Positions 34,290 through 46,226 of a stretch of DNA of 64,000 bases are shown here, piece after piece. This DNA comes from Kalaharituber pfeilii (taxonomy: Eukaryota; Ascomycota; Pezizomycetes; Pezizales; Pezizaceae), in NCBI GenBank assembly GCA_015179045.1, contig WHUZ01000015.1, positions 248,001 to 312,000 on the forward strand, written 5' to 3'. A program made the position numbers and the translations under genes. The notes beneath the pieces were generated by a model. It ran no database searches, had not been told where the DNA came from, and worked only from the letters and a program-made list of their open reading frames with translations. Each line of letters starts with the position of its first letter. Position 1 is the first letter of the stretch.

Positions 34290-35636
34290 CTACACCTCGC
34301 GACTGTCATTGCTTGAGCTAACCTCTGAGGCTAGTTCGGCCTGTCTAGATTGCTTCACCTTCCTAGTGTCTTCCTTAACTGCCCGAAATATCGTTAGGAT
34401 ATGACCAGAGAAGTTGCTGATGCTCTCTTTGAACTTCCTCTGCCTATTCTTGGTTGCTGGTTGAGATATGTTAAGGGACAATGCCGCACACACAGCCTCA
34501 TGGACTGGTGTTGTAGAGACGAAAGAACTCCCACTTTTCCCCGTTTGTTACAATACCGTAGAGTTTCTGTGGCTCATAGTCGGACCTTCCTTCACACTTC
34601 CACATACTATTCACCTTTACTGCCTCATATTGTGAGTTCTTTCGCTTCCTTATTCATTTCGATGAGGCTCCTTAACTGTCGAATCCAACTGAACCACATA
34701 TTGTGACAACGCTTGCTCAAACTTTTCCCTGATAACTTTCCGTTATCATTATGATAGTATCTTCAAGTCGATCGCATAATCCACTGGAACATGGCTCCGG
34801 CTTTCCAGAGATATACATTTGCGGATTCAGTTGGAACTCTCCATGATACAAGGACATTGCGTGCCTTCAGTATTTCGAAGACAAACAATGACCGGGTGGA
34901 TTCAGTTCCAGTTATTGAAGTGGGCAAGCTTGATGACTTACTTTAGTGTGTCATTGATGTGCACAAATTTTTTTTCATGGAAGTTTACTGGAGAGAGTTT
35001 GAATTGGGCAGTTGTTCGTAGTACGCCGCATCTATATGAAATTGTGCTTTCAATTCATTCCAAGACCAGCTGGGAAATGCGTGGCCTTCAGGCAGCTTTG
35101 TCTTGAAGAATAGCGTTATCTGAAGCTTTAGCTAGAGTGACTTGTTTTTCATCGTTTAGATTTTGCTATTAAAAGCTCACGTCAGAATCTTCAATTCTCT
35201 TGGGGAAGGCGAATGTGCGTCTAACCCTTTCACGAAGAAGGTCCAAGGAGATTGTCTCTATAGGTTTCCTGAACATGACTGTCTTGGTATTTCTGCCATA
35301 AGGCAATGTGATTTGGAACCTATTCACAAATTTTCTCATCCTACACGATTCCTTAAGCACCATGATTGTGTAAGCCATACCTTCTGGCAAATTGTAAAGA
35401 CTTAATGATCCAGCAAGCACTTCTTCAGTCAGCTCAAGAAACCTTTGGCCGGTGACATCATTTCTACGGATGGTATCAATGTCATCATCCTCAAAGGAAT
35501 ATTCCCCTTTGTTGGCTTCAACAAAGGAAATAAGGAAATAAGTTACATATAGGAAACCTCCACATTGCCCTATTGAAATCAACACTAGTGATATCCTATG
35601 TGCCATCGCTAGTATTGTAGGAAAAGAAGAGAGCAC
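34290..35636 (-). pseudogene. Broken SAM-like domain / Crinkler-type C-terminal protein
   Basis: The frame at 35169-35636 holds a SAM-like fold with LISFVEANKGEYSFEDDD, VTGQRFLELTEEVL and NLPEGMAYTIMVLK, a domain expanded in several fungi. Downstream on the same strand, pieces of the usual partner region survive in different registers: LPEGHAFPSWSWNEL (near 35,050), VPVDYAIDL with EDTIIMITE (near 34,770), QALSQYVVQLDS (near 34,700) and YGIVTNGEKWEFFRLY (34,513-34,563). These resemble the nuclease-like C-terminal half of Crinkler-type proteins. Stops and frameshifts separate the pieces without suitable splice sites, so I read it as a pseudogene. No start or end can be fixed. Confidence 0.55.
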
Positions 35637-36395
35637 TTCGAGTACGTCAAAAACAGTCCATCACCTCAACCAGTATAGTGGAAAAGAAAACATTCAACAA
35701 CGTGAATATCATGAGAGTCTGCTCCACTGGTACAAATAGGATGTAAGCCAGCTCCCGTCTAGCCTCACTTTCGCCGGTGTGTCAGAGCTCGCCTCAACCT
35801 CTCAAGTACACAACTATTGAATTCGTCTTCTGTTCCAATAGTCTCTCGCTTTTGACAAGCCACCTTATGCTAATAATTCTTCACATTCAGAGGGTTGTTG
35901 CCCTCCAGCCATTGCCTCATTTTCCCTAGCTTCTTCGTAGAAAGCCACGCAGTGAATCACAATCCCCGCCCCCACTCTGTATGCTAGTGTCTCGTATGTG
36001 TGTACGCTCGTGTGCATTACTTCTTCCACTGCTTGCTATTGTGCCCGTACGCTTGTCTATGTTGCTTCTTCCACTGCTGATAGGTTGCTTCCAAGTTCGT
36101 GTCATGTCGGGTCGTGTCATGTCATATCGTGCCGTGTCGTGTGGTGTTGGTTCGATGGAGTTGAGTAATGGACCACAATTGAAGTGGTGAGTGTCGGTGG
36201 CTTCATTGGCTGCAGCGCCGCCGGTACTCTCACATATACGTTGTTATCGGTGTAAAGGTCGGAGTTGCCGGCTCAGTCGGCATAGTCTCACATGTCGTCA
36301 AAGTCTAAAATCCCCTCGCTGCTTCCGCTTCTTGCCTACGAGTACTTTCCCGGCTCATTGTTTCTCCAGCTGACGTAGGATCTCTGTAAGGTCAT
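35637..36395. other. Spacer before the segmental duplication
   Basis: No gene is seen. A GTGTC/GTCGT-rich patch at 36,098-36,150 looks like a short degenerate repeat. The 3' end abuts the duplication boundary. Confidence 0.4.
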
Positions 36396-37116
36396 ATATA
36401 AGACTGTTCTGAGAGAGTGCCTCCGGGAGTAGGGAGTTTTCCATTGGGTATGCCATTCTTTCTAATCAACTTACGGCTATCACGGCAACGATGTCTAGCG
36501 CAGTGAGTGGAGGGCATCGAGGCTCTGCAGAACGGCATGGACGCCAGGATGATGCTGGTTAGGCACGGCGTCGTGGTGGGGCACGAGCACCTGAGGCTCC
36601 GTCAGTCATGACGGGTCAGGCCAGAGGTGACTAGCATAGGCTCTCCACGTATGGTTGCTTGTGGGCATGATACCCACTTGCGGTTGTCTTACCCCACCGC
36701 ACAGCCTCCCCAGGTTGCACTTGTTCATTTTTGTATTATTCTGCAGAGCAGCTGTACGCTGCAACCCAATTCAGTGCGCCATAGCCTTCCCCGCACGAAG
36801 TCAATTTAATTGCACAACCTTGGAGAGGAAATCTGCAAGCTCATGGGCGGTGGTTTAACGTTTCCATAACATATTCCATCCACGAGTTTGCTGTCGCGAT
36901 ATCTATTTACAGCCCCCAAGCGTACGTTGAAAATCCCAAGTTTCCAATTTCAAGTGGAAGTAGAAAGCCTCAGACCAGCCACCGACCTGCTTGAGCTCGC
37001 GATAAGAAGAGCTGCTTTCAATTCTGACAGATCAAGTAACAAACCCTGATTCCTCCTCAACCATCACGAGACTGACCATTATGTGTAACTTTTTAGCTTG
37101 TTTAATCTCCTACAAC
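36396..37116 (+). promoter_or_regulatory. Upstream region of NLR copy A
   Basis: Duplicated upstream of copy B. It has lost about 45 bp (at about 36,499) and 10 bp (at about 36,561) relative to copy B, which breaks a minus-strand frame that is open in copy B. A TATATAA-like sequence lies at 36,394. Confidence 0.4.
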
Positions 37117-40100
37117 ATGGAATTAGCAGCCTCAGCTGCCGGACTGGCCGGACTGGCCGGACTGACGCTACAACTGGCCCAAGTCGCTCGAGATTGTGCC
37201 AACATTTATTCTGGAGTGAAAGAAGCTGGCTACACGCATGACTCCATATTACACAGTCTCCGGACAGAAGGGCTTCGGCTGAAGCGGTGGGAGCAAGCTT
37301 GGGGACTAGATACTGGCAACACCTCTGGAAAGCAACTCCAACTTCTTGATCCTAATGACGAGCGGTACAGATATGCGGCAGCTGGCCTAGCGAGAATTGT
37401 TTATGTGTTTACTAAGATCGCCGAGTTACAATCAAAATATCAAATTGAACCTGAAACAAACAAGAGAATACGTGACCGTCTTGGAGTCGGCAAATTATTC
37501 CCTAGGTCCCGTTCCAAATCACCAAATCCAGCAAATGCTAGTCGGGTTACACAGCCTTCAATGCCTACTCTAAGCCATAGTGACCTCTGTCTTTTGGAAA
37601 ACCCAAAGACCCTCACCAGTACCCAATTGCTTCCAGGCCTACAAGAAGAGATTGCCTCCCTAAGTAGCATTGCGCAGAAAGTACAGCAGTCTCTGTCTAT
37701 ATATCGCAAGCTGCGTTGGGCTGGCATGGACAAGGCAAATTGTAACGAACTGGTAGGCCAGCTGAAGGAGTATATAGATGGCCTCTTCAGTGTATTACCA
37801 CCCGATTCCACTCCTGTCAGTGTACCCCAGTCTCAAACTGTACCCAAGACACGGCTTAGTTTATCTTTCAATATTCCATTCAATATTTCCAATGTTCGGC
37901 GGAATCCAGATTTTGTTGAAAGGGAATGTCTTCTTGAGCAGCTAGCACATGAGATAGATGAAGGCAGGGCTGCAATGAATATTACTCAAATAGTACTTCA
38001 CGGTATGGGGGGTATGGGGAAGACACAGATTGCATTGGAGTATGTTTATCGCCACCACAAAGACTACTCATCGGTGTTTTGGATCAATGCATCTAGCGAG
38101 CAGACAACAAAAACTAGTTTTATTCAAATTATGGAGCAATTAATTGAGTATCATGCCACACTCTTAGATGAGCCGGATTACAAACATATTGGTAGTCTCC
38201 TTGGTATGGCAGGCAAGCTCGACTCGGTGGGACTTTTCAGCACAGAAAAACCAGAAGAAGAGCAACATGTTATCAAAGCTGTGAAGAAATGGTTAACTGC
38301 CAAACAGAACGACAAATGGCTACTTGTATTCGACAATCTGGATGACCTGGAATCTTTCGACATAAATGATTACATTCCATCATGTGACTTTGGGACTGTA
38401 ATTATTACTAGCAGGAGACGTGGGAGTACACAGGGCCGAAGGGGCTTAGAGGTCCATCAAATGCAGAATCATGAAGCGGAAAAGTTACTTTTGACCAGTG
38501 CAAGATTAGATTTGGGAAGGCTCGCTCCTGAGGGTAAGTGCATAACATTCTTAACATAGTTCACTAATTAATCCAAGTATAGAGTGCAAATTAGAGGAAG
38601 CAGCAGCAGTAACAATTGTGGAAAAACTTGGATACCTTCCCCTTGCTATAGCTCAGGCTGGAGCATATATCAACATTCAGCAATGTTTATTCAGTCATTA
38701 TCTCAGAGAGTATGAGATAAATGCCAATCGCCTTTTGAGCAGGAGATGGAAAGTAGAAAAGGATGATAGATCTGTCTTCGCTACATGGGAGATGTCATTC
38801 AACGCAATCAAGAACCAAAATCCGAAAGCTGCAGAGCTGTTATCATTATGTGCATTTCTTGACAATAATGACATATGCGAGGAGTTTTTGAGGCGAGGAA
38901 TGAAATTAGCAATCAATGGTAAATAATCATTTTCCTACTTGACTAGTATTATTACAGAATGTAATATTTGTACTTACATATCACTGTAGATACAAGCCTA
39001 GCAGACTCAATCCACCTGCTATTCTCATACTCGATCGCTAAGCGGACAGAGAAATATGATAGTTTCAATATCCACCCACTAGTTCACCTTTGTATTCGAT
39101 GGAAACTGGAGATGGAGCCTAACGAATATCAAAAAATGGCTATTAAGGCTTTTCTTATGGTCACATCTGGAATCGCTGTTCCTGAAGACAGAGAACGTGA
39201 GGTCAGTGACTGGATCTTCGAGCGGCGAAACTTGCCACATGTTTTTGCTGTAGAAAGGCAAATGGAGTTTCTACCATTGGAAAAGGAGGAGTCATTGGCA
39301 GCCTTGGAAAATCTCTGCAGCTTCTACGCAAACCACGGTCATTATGGAAAGGCAGAAGAAATGTGTAAGGTTATATTGGCTACAAGGGAGAAGTTGGGAG
39401 CCGACCATCCAAGCACCCTTCATACTGTTCACAACATAGCGGTAGTATATGAACAGCAAGGGAAATATAGCCAGGCGCTGGAGCTGTATCAGCGGGCATT
39501 AGCAGGGTATGAAAAATCACTGGGTGTTGACCATCCAAGCACCCTTCGGACTGTCAACAACATGGCAGTAGTATATGAAAATCAAGGGAAATATAGCCAG
39601 GCACTGGAGCTGTATCAGCGGGCATTAGCAGGGCGTGAAAAATCACTGGGTGTTGACCATCCAAGCACCCTTAATACTGTCAACAACATGGCAGTAGTAT
39701 ATGAACAGCAAGGGAAATATAGCCAGGCACTGGAGCTGTATCAGCGGGCATTAGCAGGGTGTGAAAAATCACTGGGTGTTGACCATCCAAGCACCCTTAA
39801 TACTGTCAACAACATGGCAGTAGTATATGAACAGCAAGGGAAATATAGCCAGGCACTGGAGATGTATCAGCGGGCATTAGCAGGGTATGAAAAATCACTG
39901 GGTATTGTCCATCCAAGCACCCTTAATACTGTCAACAACATGGCAGTAGTATATGAACAGCAAGGGAAATATAGCCAGGCACTGGAGCTGTATCAGCGGG
40001 CATTAGCAGGGAGTGAAAAATCACTGGGTGTTGACCATCCAAGCACCCTTGATACTGTCTACAACATGGCAGGAGTATATGTACAGCAAGGGAAATATAG

Positions 40101-40599
40101 CCAGGCGCTAGAGCTGTATCAGCGGGCATTAGCAGGGTGTGAAAAATCACTGGGTGTTGACCATCCAAGCACCCTTCGGACTGTCAACAACATGGCAGTA
40201 GTATATGAAAATCAAGGGAAATATAGCCAGGCACTGGAGCTGTATCAGCGGGCATTAGCAGGGCGTGAAAAATCACTGGGTGTTGACCATCCAAGCACCC
40301 TTGATACTGTCTACAACATGGCAGGAGTATATGTACAGCAAGGGAAATATAGCCAGGCGCTAGAGCTGTATCAGCGGGCATTAGCAGGGTGTGAAAAATC
40401 ACTGGGTGTTGACCATCCAAGCACCCTTCGAACTGTCCACAACATGGCAGTACTATATGAAAATCAAGAGAAATATAGTCAGGCACTGGAGCTATATCAG
40501 CGGGCTTTAGCAGGAATGGAAAAGGCACTGGGCACCGATCATCCATATACTGTTTCGAGTATGAAGGGTGTGGAAAGATGTCGAGCTGCTCTGAAGTAA
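37117..40599 (+). CDS. NLR-type receptor, HeLo-NB-ARC-TPR, copy A
   Basis: Exons 37117-38533, 38583-38918 and 38990-40599 (introns 49 and 71 bp, GT-AG) give 1120 residues. I start at the second Met (MELAASAAGLAGL) because HeLo domains begin this way; an in-frame ATG lies 36 bp upstream. The HeLo domain (residues 1 to about 120; RLKRWEQAWGL) belongs to the HET-S-like family of membrane-targeting cell-death domains. NB-ARC has P-loop GMGGMGKTQ near 295, Walker B KWLLVFDNLDD near 400 and ITSRR near 430. A winged-helix-like stretch follows. The C-terminus has one degenerate and nine 42-residue TPR units (DNA 39421-40554) that are almost identical in sequence. In known fungal NLRs the repeats sense a ligand and the N-terminus triggers cell death; for this gene that is inference. 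Confidence 0.93.
39421..40554 (+). repeat. Nine 126-bp TPR repeats, NLR copy A
   Basis: Exact 126-bp periodicity (starts at 39421, 39547, 39673 and so on to 40429). Units differ mainly at a few codons: the residue before TV, the residue after TV, the VYExQ position and the x in ALAGxEKSLG. The last unit is the most divergent (GTDHPYTV). Confidence 0.95.
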
Positions 40600-43221
40600 C
40601 AAATTAGTGTCAGAAGATCACCATGGATTAGGAAACGTTTTCTACGGGCTTTTGTTATGATGTTATTATTTATTTGTTTTTCAGATAGTTTGTTTATCCG
40701 TTTACTCAAGTATTCATGCTTTCATTCTGCATAGTTGTTCCACTTCTCATAATTCATGTATACCCGAATAACTCAGTATAACTATTTACAATTCACCGGA
40801 GAGAGTGTTCGCCCCGGGGTGTTCTTATTGCTGGATGTCTAGAGTGGGGGAATTCACTGCGGGGAAGTTGGAGAGCGGCGTGTGGGGGGCGGGATACGAT
40901 TTTTAGATGAGAATATAGTATTAATTTTTTTGTTTTTATAGTCAACCGAACCTTTTCTTCCTTTATAATTAGAATTTTACCACATTCCCACAGAGTCTGG
41001 CTATATAGTAGCAAAGTAAGTAGAGGCTGACTATATACAATCCGTGCAAAAAAGTATGAGTATTCAGTAATTCATATGTAGTGGGTGTAGAAGAAGAGAT
41101 CATGAATGGTATAGCACATATAAGCCGAAGTATATAGAGTGCTAGTATAAGAAAGCGCAAAAGGGTTCAAGAAAGATTAGAGGGACAAGAGAGGAAATAG
41201 CAGCATGTAGAATTAAAAAAAAGTTTTAAGGAGGGGGTAATATTGCTGTAGATACGGGAGGTTAGCAGGTTCAGGGTAACGGCGTTGGGCATTGGTTGCC
41301 AACTCCTACTGACATACATCCTCTCACTCCTCTCCTCGTACGCCTTCTCCCCGCCCTCGCCCATGCGCTCATGCAATATAATGATTCTGCGTTTTCAATC
41401 CCTTATCCACCTCTTCATCCCCCACGTAAATGTATACACATCCTCCTCGACTACCGTCGGCCTGGGCAGTAACTGTTCACAGAACTGAACGTAATGCTGT
41501 ATATGGTGAACAAGAAAGGGATATGGAACTTCTCTGGGTATTGCAACACTCAGCTCAAAATAATGATTACCTGGGATTTTTTATTCCGCGAACCAGGGCG
41601 GTATCTTGAGAGTCCCATGACGGTAATGTTTAGTTGCATATTCTCGGCTTGTAACCCAAACGTGCTGTACAATGCATATTGATCATATGAGCTTATTTTC
41701 ATGATCCAAGTGTGACTAGTAGTATACATGCATGGCCTAGAGGGCCCCACTTCCCCCTTACAATAAAATTGCTCCGCTCGATATCAGCTCTTCACGTATC
41801 TAAAAGCTTAGCTTTGTGCGATCCCAACCCTGTCCATGCACCTTCTTATTTGCTTGTATTATTTTCGAATGCAGGAAAAACGGGGCGGGTCATTTCGTAC
41901 ATTGTTGGTCTAATACGAGAAATTGTCGAATTTTGTACTGGGTGGGTGGCTTCGAGTACAAATTGGGAGGTAGGGTGAATCTATATCCCTCAGTCTTCAG
42001 TCCCCGCAGGATTGACTCCAGGCGGTACAGCTTCACTGTCCCAAGGACCTCCCTTCACTTTAAATCTGCTTATCTAAATATACTACACTGGCTTTCCTCT
42101 ATGTTCTTTAATTCTCCTCTTTCAAGCTACATCATTGTACAAACTTCGAATTCAGGCTCATCTGTACGTACTAGTGTCGAATTACTTTACCTCTCATCCA
42201 AAGCATTAATCTCATTCAGCACATTAAGAGAGTACAAATTAGGTACCCAGGGTTTCTGCCAGGAACTAGGGTCACTAGACTCCTGTTTCGCGGCTCAGTT
42301 TTGGACGGGGGTGATACTGGGGCTGTATGTACGTACGGGTGTGTTGTGCAGAACGTTCTGGGGGGCACTGGAATAAAGCGACTGTGTGGGAATCCCTTGA
42401 GCTGGATGTTGGAGGTGTAAAGTAAGGAACTGGATGAGAGACAAACAGGAATACTACAGGACGACACTAGCAGTTATCAGTTACGCGTTACGACCGCCTG
42501 GTGTATATGGTGGGAGAGGAGGGAAGAGAGTTGGCAGTTGGTATGTGTGGTGAGAAGTGTGCCAAAGAGACAGCTATTCTCGAGTGGGCCCATTTAGAGT
42601 TACTTCTAAAGGAAGCCGAAGGCGACCAGGCCTTGGCAGGGACCCTTAAAACTGATTTGGGTTGCTGTGCTTGAGTCTATCAAGCAGACTAGCTTTCTAT
42701 CAAGCTTCTGTCAAGGCGCTGTGTAAGCAGATAGGTACTAGCAGGCTCTCAGCCGCCGCCGTCGGTATCATAGCCCACAAGGAGTGGGATTTAGGAAAGG
42801 CGTCTGATGATGCTAAATGCGTGGGGCAGAGCGACGATGGCCTGAAGTGCGATGTCGGTAGCACATCCTGTGCGGCTTGCAGATAGGCTTCGGCGTGCGT
42901 GCAGCATACCTATGTGAAACGCGATGTGAGAATACCAGACTACCATCCGCCCGGGGGAGGAGCATTGAATGCGGACTGCTCCGTGACTACAGCCATCAGA
43001 TCTATGTACTTACGTCTGCAATTCCTCCTGCTTGCTCTATTGTCTCGTCTCGTATCTTGTGCGCAAGTTTCCCTACCTTTTCTGCCTAGCATACGTATAT
43101 ACTGCACTTCGCCTCCATCCCAACAGCTTCACCTCGCAGGCTAGATTACTTCTACTGTGCCCAACTGCACGCACAGATTACACCCTCCTACTACGTCAGT
43201 TCGCCTTCACTCCATGTAAAG
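40600..43221. other. NLR to TEN1 interval, left copy
   Basis: There is no complete gene. Minus-strand segments with coding character and splice signals are listed separately (41,990-43,110). At 41,395-41,460 the minus strand also reads HYVQFCEQLLPRP...TFTWGMKRWIRD before a stop, after a plausible acceptor (catatacag). A similar frame exists in the right copy. The segment 41,601-41,885 has no counterpart in the right copy. Confidence 0.4.
41990..43110 (-). other. Possible multi-exon gene of unknown function, left copy
   Basis: Three pieces look like exons. One (about 43,010-43,085) reads AEKVGKLAHKIRDETIEQAG and ends at a perfect gtaagt donor. A second (about 42,200-42,290) reads ESSDPSSWQKPWVPNLYSLN...NALDE and ends at gtaaagt. 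A third, after acceptor ataagcag (about 42,070), reads FKVKGGPWDSEAVPPGVNPA and then stops. Joining the second and third gives an uninterrupted frame. I do not recognise the family. In the right copy the third piece has an extra T and a 5-bp insertion, so it is broken there. Confidence 0.3.
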
Positions 43222-43765
43222 ATGAGCTTGGGGCCAAACCCAGCATCTCTGACTCTTCTGGAAAACCTGGCGCAATTCCCTCTGCGCTCAAAAGTCCGGT
43301 TTCTGGGATGGCAGGTATCCCCCATTTTGCACTACACGAGTTCGCGTCACTCACACGAAATCATGTGCCAGCATCAAGGCGTACCATTCGGCCTCATCCA
43401 CTCTTATCGTAACGCATACAACAATGTATAAAAGCCCATCCTCCTCCTCCTCCTCCTCCTCCTCCTCCTCCTCCTCCTCCTCCTCCCTCTCTTCCTCTTT
43501 ACCTAGGAAGACAAAGACAGCAACCGTGGACATTGCAATAGTTGTGGAGCAGATACCCATTGGAGAACTGCAAATTGGGGACTGGGTCAATGTGCTGGGA
43601 TATATCACAGACATGCAGGCTGATGGGGCGACTGTTTGCATCCAAGGGATACAGATATGGTCAGCTGGAGGCATCGACCTTGGGAAATATGAGCGCCAGC
43701 TGCGAGAAAAAGAAAACGTTGACCGCAGGAGTTTGGACACATTACCAACTGCGATGAATATCTAA
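43222..43765 (+). CDS. TEN1: TEN1-like OB-fold protein (CST telomere-capping complex), copy A
   Basis: Exons 43222-43314 and 43379-43765 (intron 64 bp, donor gtatcc, acceptor atcaag) give 159 residues. The order matches fungal Ten1: start MSLGPNPASLTLLENLAQFP, strand KVRFLGWQ, strand STLIVTH, then TATVDIAIVVEQI, ELQIGDWVNVLGYI, TVCIQGIQIWSAGGIDLGKYERQL. Ten1 binds Stn1 and helps cap telomeres and support fill-in synthesis. A run of Ser codons (TCC/CTC repeat, about 43,439-43,490) sits in the loop between the strands and is about ten residues longer than in copy B. Identification rests on motif order and length, as the family is poorly conserved; I consider it likely. Confidence 0.72.
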
Positions 43766-45237
43766 ACATGGAATATTCCTTGATGTCATGGACAAGCCAG
43801 CCACAAAGCGAGAAAATGTTCTGTACCTTCCAGTAATCTCTCTCTTAGTTGCGCACTACTAAATCCGTCCTCAATACCCATTTATATCCTCCTGTAACTG
43901 GAGCTCCTTCATGAAACAAATAGTCATTTCCATGTTTATGTAATAGAGCCATTCCCTTTTCTAGGCCAACTCTATCACCTCGTGATAGCTACCCGATGCC
44001 AAAGGGGGTTATAAAAGACAGTTTTACCTCCGATGACTCCATGGCGTGCGGTCAAATACAGAAGAAGGGGTATCGATTGTGTGACGTTTAGTCAGTTTCA
44101 CATGGAGGACATTCGAACCCTCATCTAGAGGGTGATAATATTAGAAAACATTCAAATCTTCATCTATTCTAGTCTTTCACTGCTTATATAACACTCCACT
44201 CCCAACAATTTTCAAAACCACATAATCTTCATCATAAACCAAATTGACACTTCCCACATCTCTAAATTTTCAAATATTCGGGTCCGAACCCAACTACCAC
44301 ATCACCTCCCCCTACAGCTTCTGGGAGCTCCGCTTTTTCTCTGTGCCCTTTTTTGTTCATCTGTAGGCTTGTGATCCACTAACCCATAACCCTCTGCTCC
44401 AGAAGAATAACTTCGGCTAGTCCCAGTCCTTATCCAGAGTTTCCTTTGCGAAAACTTGCAACCTTTAATTCAAGACCTGTCGTTCACACTTATAGCCCTC
44501 TCCTGGCTTTGCTTTTGATGGAGTTGTGACGAGAGGCAATGTAGAGAGGAAACGGGGTATACGTATTGCATCGCGATTGTGGGAAAGAATGAACGAATGG
44601 GGTGTATTGGGGATAAGTGCAGCGGCTCAGGAGTAAAGCTGAATTGTGGCCAAGAAATACGTGCTGGTACCCGTGGCGCTGTAGAGCAGCTGGAGGGGCG
44701 GGCTGACAGCCCTTTTTATCCTTAGGAGGCATCGTGACGGGGAGTTCAGATATGCGTTCATCGCATCGGTCTAATGCTCCAGGCTGTGAGGTCACATGTC
44801 TTAAGTGGAGTAATGTTCAGGCTTGTGGTGTACTGTATTTACGTATCGCTAAGATGATATCCTTCGTGTTATAATACTTGATGCACCGCGTCTCATTCTA
44901 TTTCATGATTCTTGCAGAAAAAAATACATTAGGCACCTAAATCAAATGGCAAGAGGAAGAGCTTACTTGAAGTAACTAGGGAGAGCTTTGGAATGGAGGG
45001 AAAGTATTATGGTAGCGGCGATTCTCGCACCAAGGTAACATGGGACATTAAATGTATAGGTCTCAAACGACGTATTAATCATTCATTCATAACAACTAGC
45101 ATACATTCTCCAGCGCTTTGATGGTAAAAAAGGTCAAAACCAAAGCCAGTACCGTAGCGGCTGTACTCATATCTTTTTGAGAACGCACAAATTAAGATGT
45201 GTAGCTAAGGAATAGTCAAAAAGATAAAAAATGGTAA
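43766..45237. other. TEN1 to dynactin p25 interval, left copy
   Basis: No gene is supported. A minus-strand frame opening MPPKDKKG (44,490-44,795; also in the right copy) diverges quickly between the copies and lacks a recognisable domain. The interval is convergent between TEN1 (+) and p25 (-), so it should contain both 3' ends. Confidence 0.4.
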
Positions 45238-46226
45238 TCATATCATACGGTAGAGCTGCTTTACTATACCCCCCCGCAAAGTCAGCATTTGTTATTCATC
45301 CATCCATTACACTGGCCCTCAGGAGAAGAGGTAGTCAAGACAGCTCAGGGAATGGGAAAATAATAGAAACTTACAATCCAGCCCCTCAGGCGCCGTCTCT
45401 GGTAGCTCCTCAACCACAACACCCGGCCGTCCGCGTACAAGCGAGAAGCTCGGGATGACCGTATTCGGCGCAATGACAGTACCGTCCTCGATCTTGACGC
45501 AGTCCTTTATGATTGCAAATTTCCCCTACCAGGTGCCCATCTTTAGCCCCCTTCACCGGCCCCTATGCAGCAGCAAAACCTACAATGACACAATCCTTCC
45601 CAATCTTCACCCAACTCCCCACGACCGCCGCCTCCACGACACTTCCCTCACCAACAAACACATGGTCGCCCAGCTTCATTGGATAGTAGCTGAACTGGCC
45701 CTTGAGGGTCTTGCACGGCGGACGGATAACGCACGAGCGGGAGAAAAAGCAGTAGCGGCCAATAGCGATGGCGACGTTGCTGTGGGAGGAAGAGGAGGAC
45801 GTGCTGCCGGGATTGGTGCTCGAGCTGGAGGAGGAGCTGGAGGGGATGGTACGGCGTAGATCACCGCGGATGGTGCATTCAGCTTGGATTATGGTCTGGG
45901 ATCGGCGGTTAGAAAGAGAAGTGCTGTGGGAGATAGAATGTGGGCCGTAGGGTACGGTTACATACTCTCCCCCCAAGAATAATATTCTGACTACCGACAA
46001 TATTCGATTTCCGTGACACCTTATTCCCGGTATCCTACCAGCTCCCATCTTCCCAGTTAGCTTCCCTTGTTCACTGAAAAGAAACAGAAAGCATTGTGTC
46101 GTAGTTGGTAACTGTTTTGCTTTCTTTCTTTTTCTTGGTGAAAACTCACCGAGTTGTGTGGCGGCCAGTCGGCTCAGCGGAACTCACCGTCTCGATGTAC
46201 TCGCCTTTGGCTTGTTTAGCGGGCAT
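45238..46226 (-). CDS. DCTN5: Dynactin subunit 5 (p25), copy A
   Basis: p25 is a left-handed beta-helix protein of the pointed-end complex of dynactin, which links dynein to cargo such as endosomes. Five exons: 46188-46226, 45966-46034, 45584-45895, 45375-45525, 45238-45263; all introns are GT-AG, giving 198 residues. Successive motifs match the family: GEYIET, DTGNKVSRKSNIVGSQNIILGG, TIIQAECTIRGDL, VAIAIGRYCFFSRSCVIRPP, FSYYPMKLGDHVFVGEGSVVEAA, GSWVKIGKDCVIGKFAIIKDC and KIEDGTVIAPNTVIPSFS. The C-terminal exon is only 26 bp (KQLYRMI). A Ser-rich loop interrupts the helix after RGDLRRT. Each exon joins in frame, so the model is strong. The orientation is convergent with TEN1. Confidence 0.9.

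Noticed and set aside
39932..40546. Long minus-strand frames opposite the TPR arrays (also 49650-50321)
   Set aside because: They are shadows of the 126-bp periodic coding repeats on the plus strand.
42662..42886. Plus-strand frame reading SVKALCKQIGTSRLSAAAVGI
   Set aside because: A 10-bp insertion in the duplicated copy destroys the frame, so constraint is unlikely.
44095..44140. Possible tRNA T-arm (complement of ACATTCGAACCCTC), also near 53,495
   Set aside because: Only a four-base stem forms and no D-arm or acceptor stem can be drawn.
44490..44795. Minus-strand frame beginning MPPKDKKG, reminiscent of ribosomal protein S25
   Set aside because: Only the first eight residues resemble S25. 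The remainder does not, no exon continuation was found, and the copies differ by indels.
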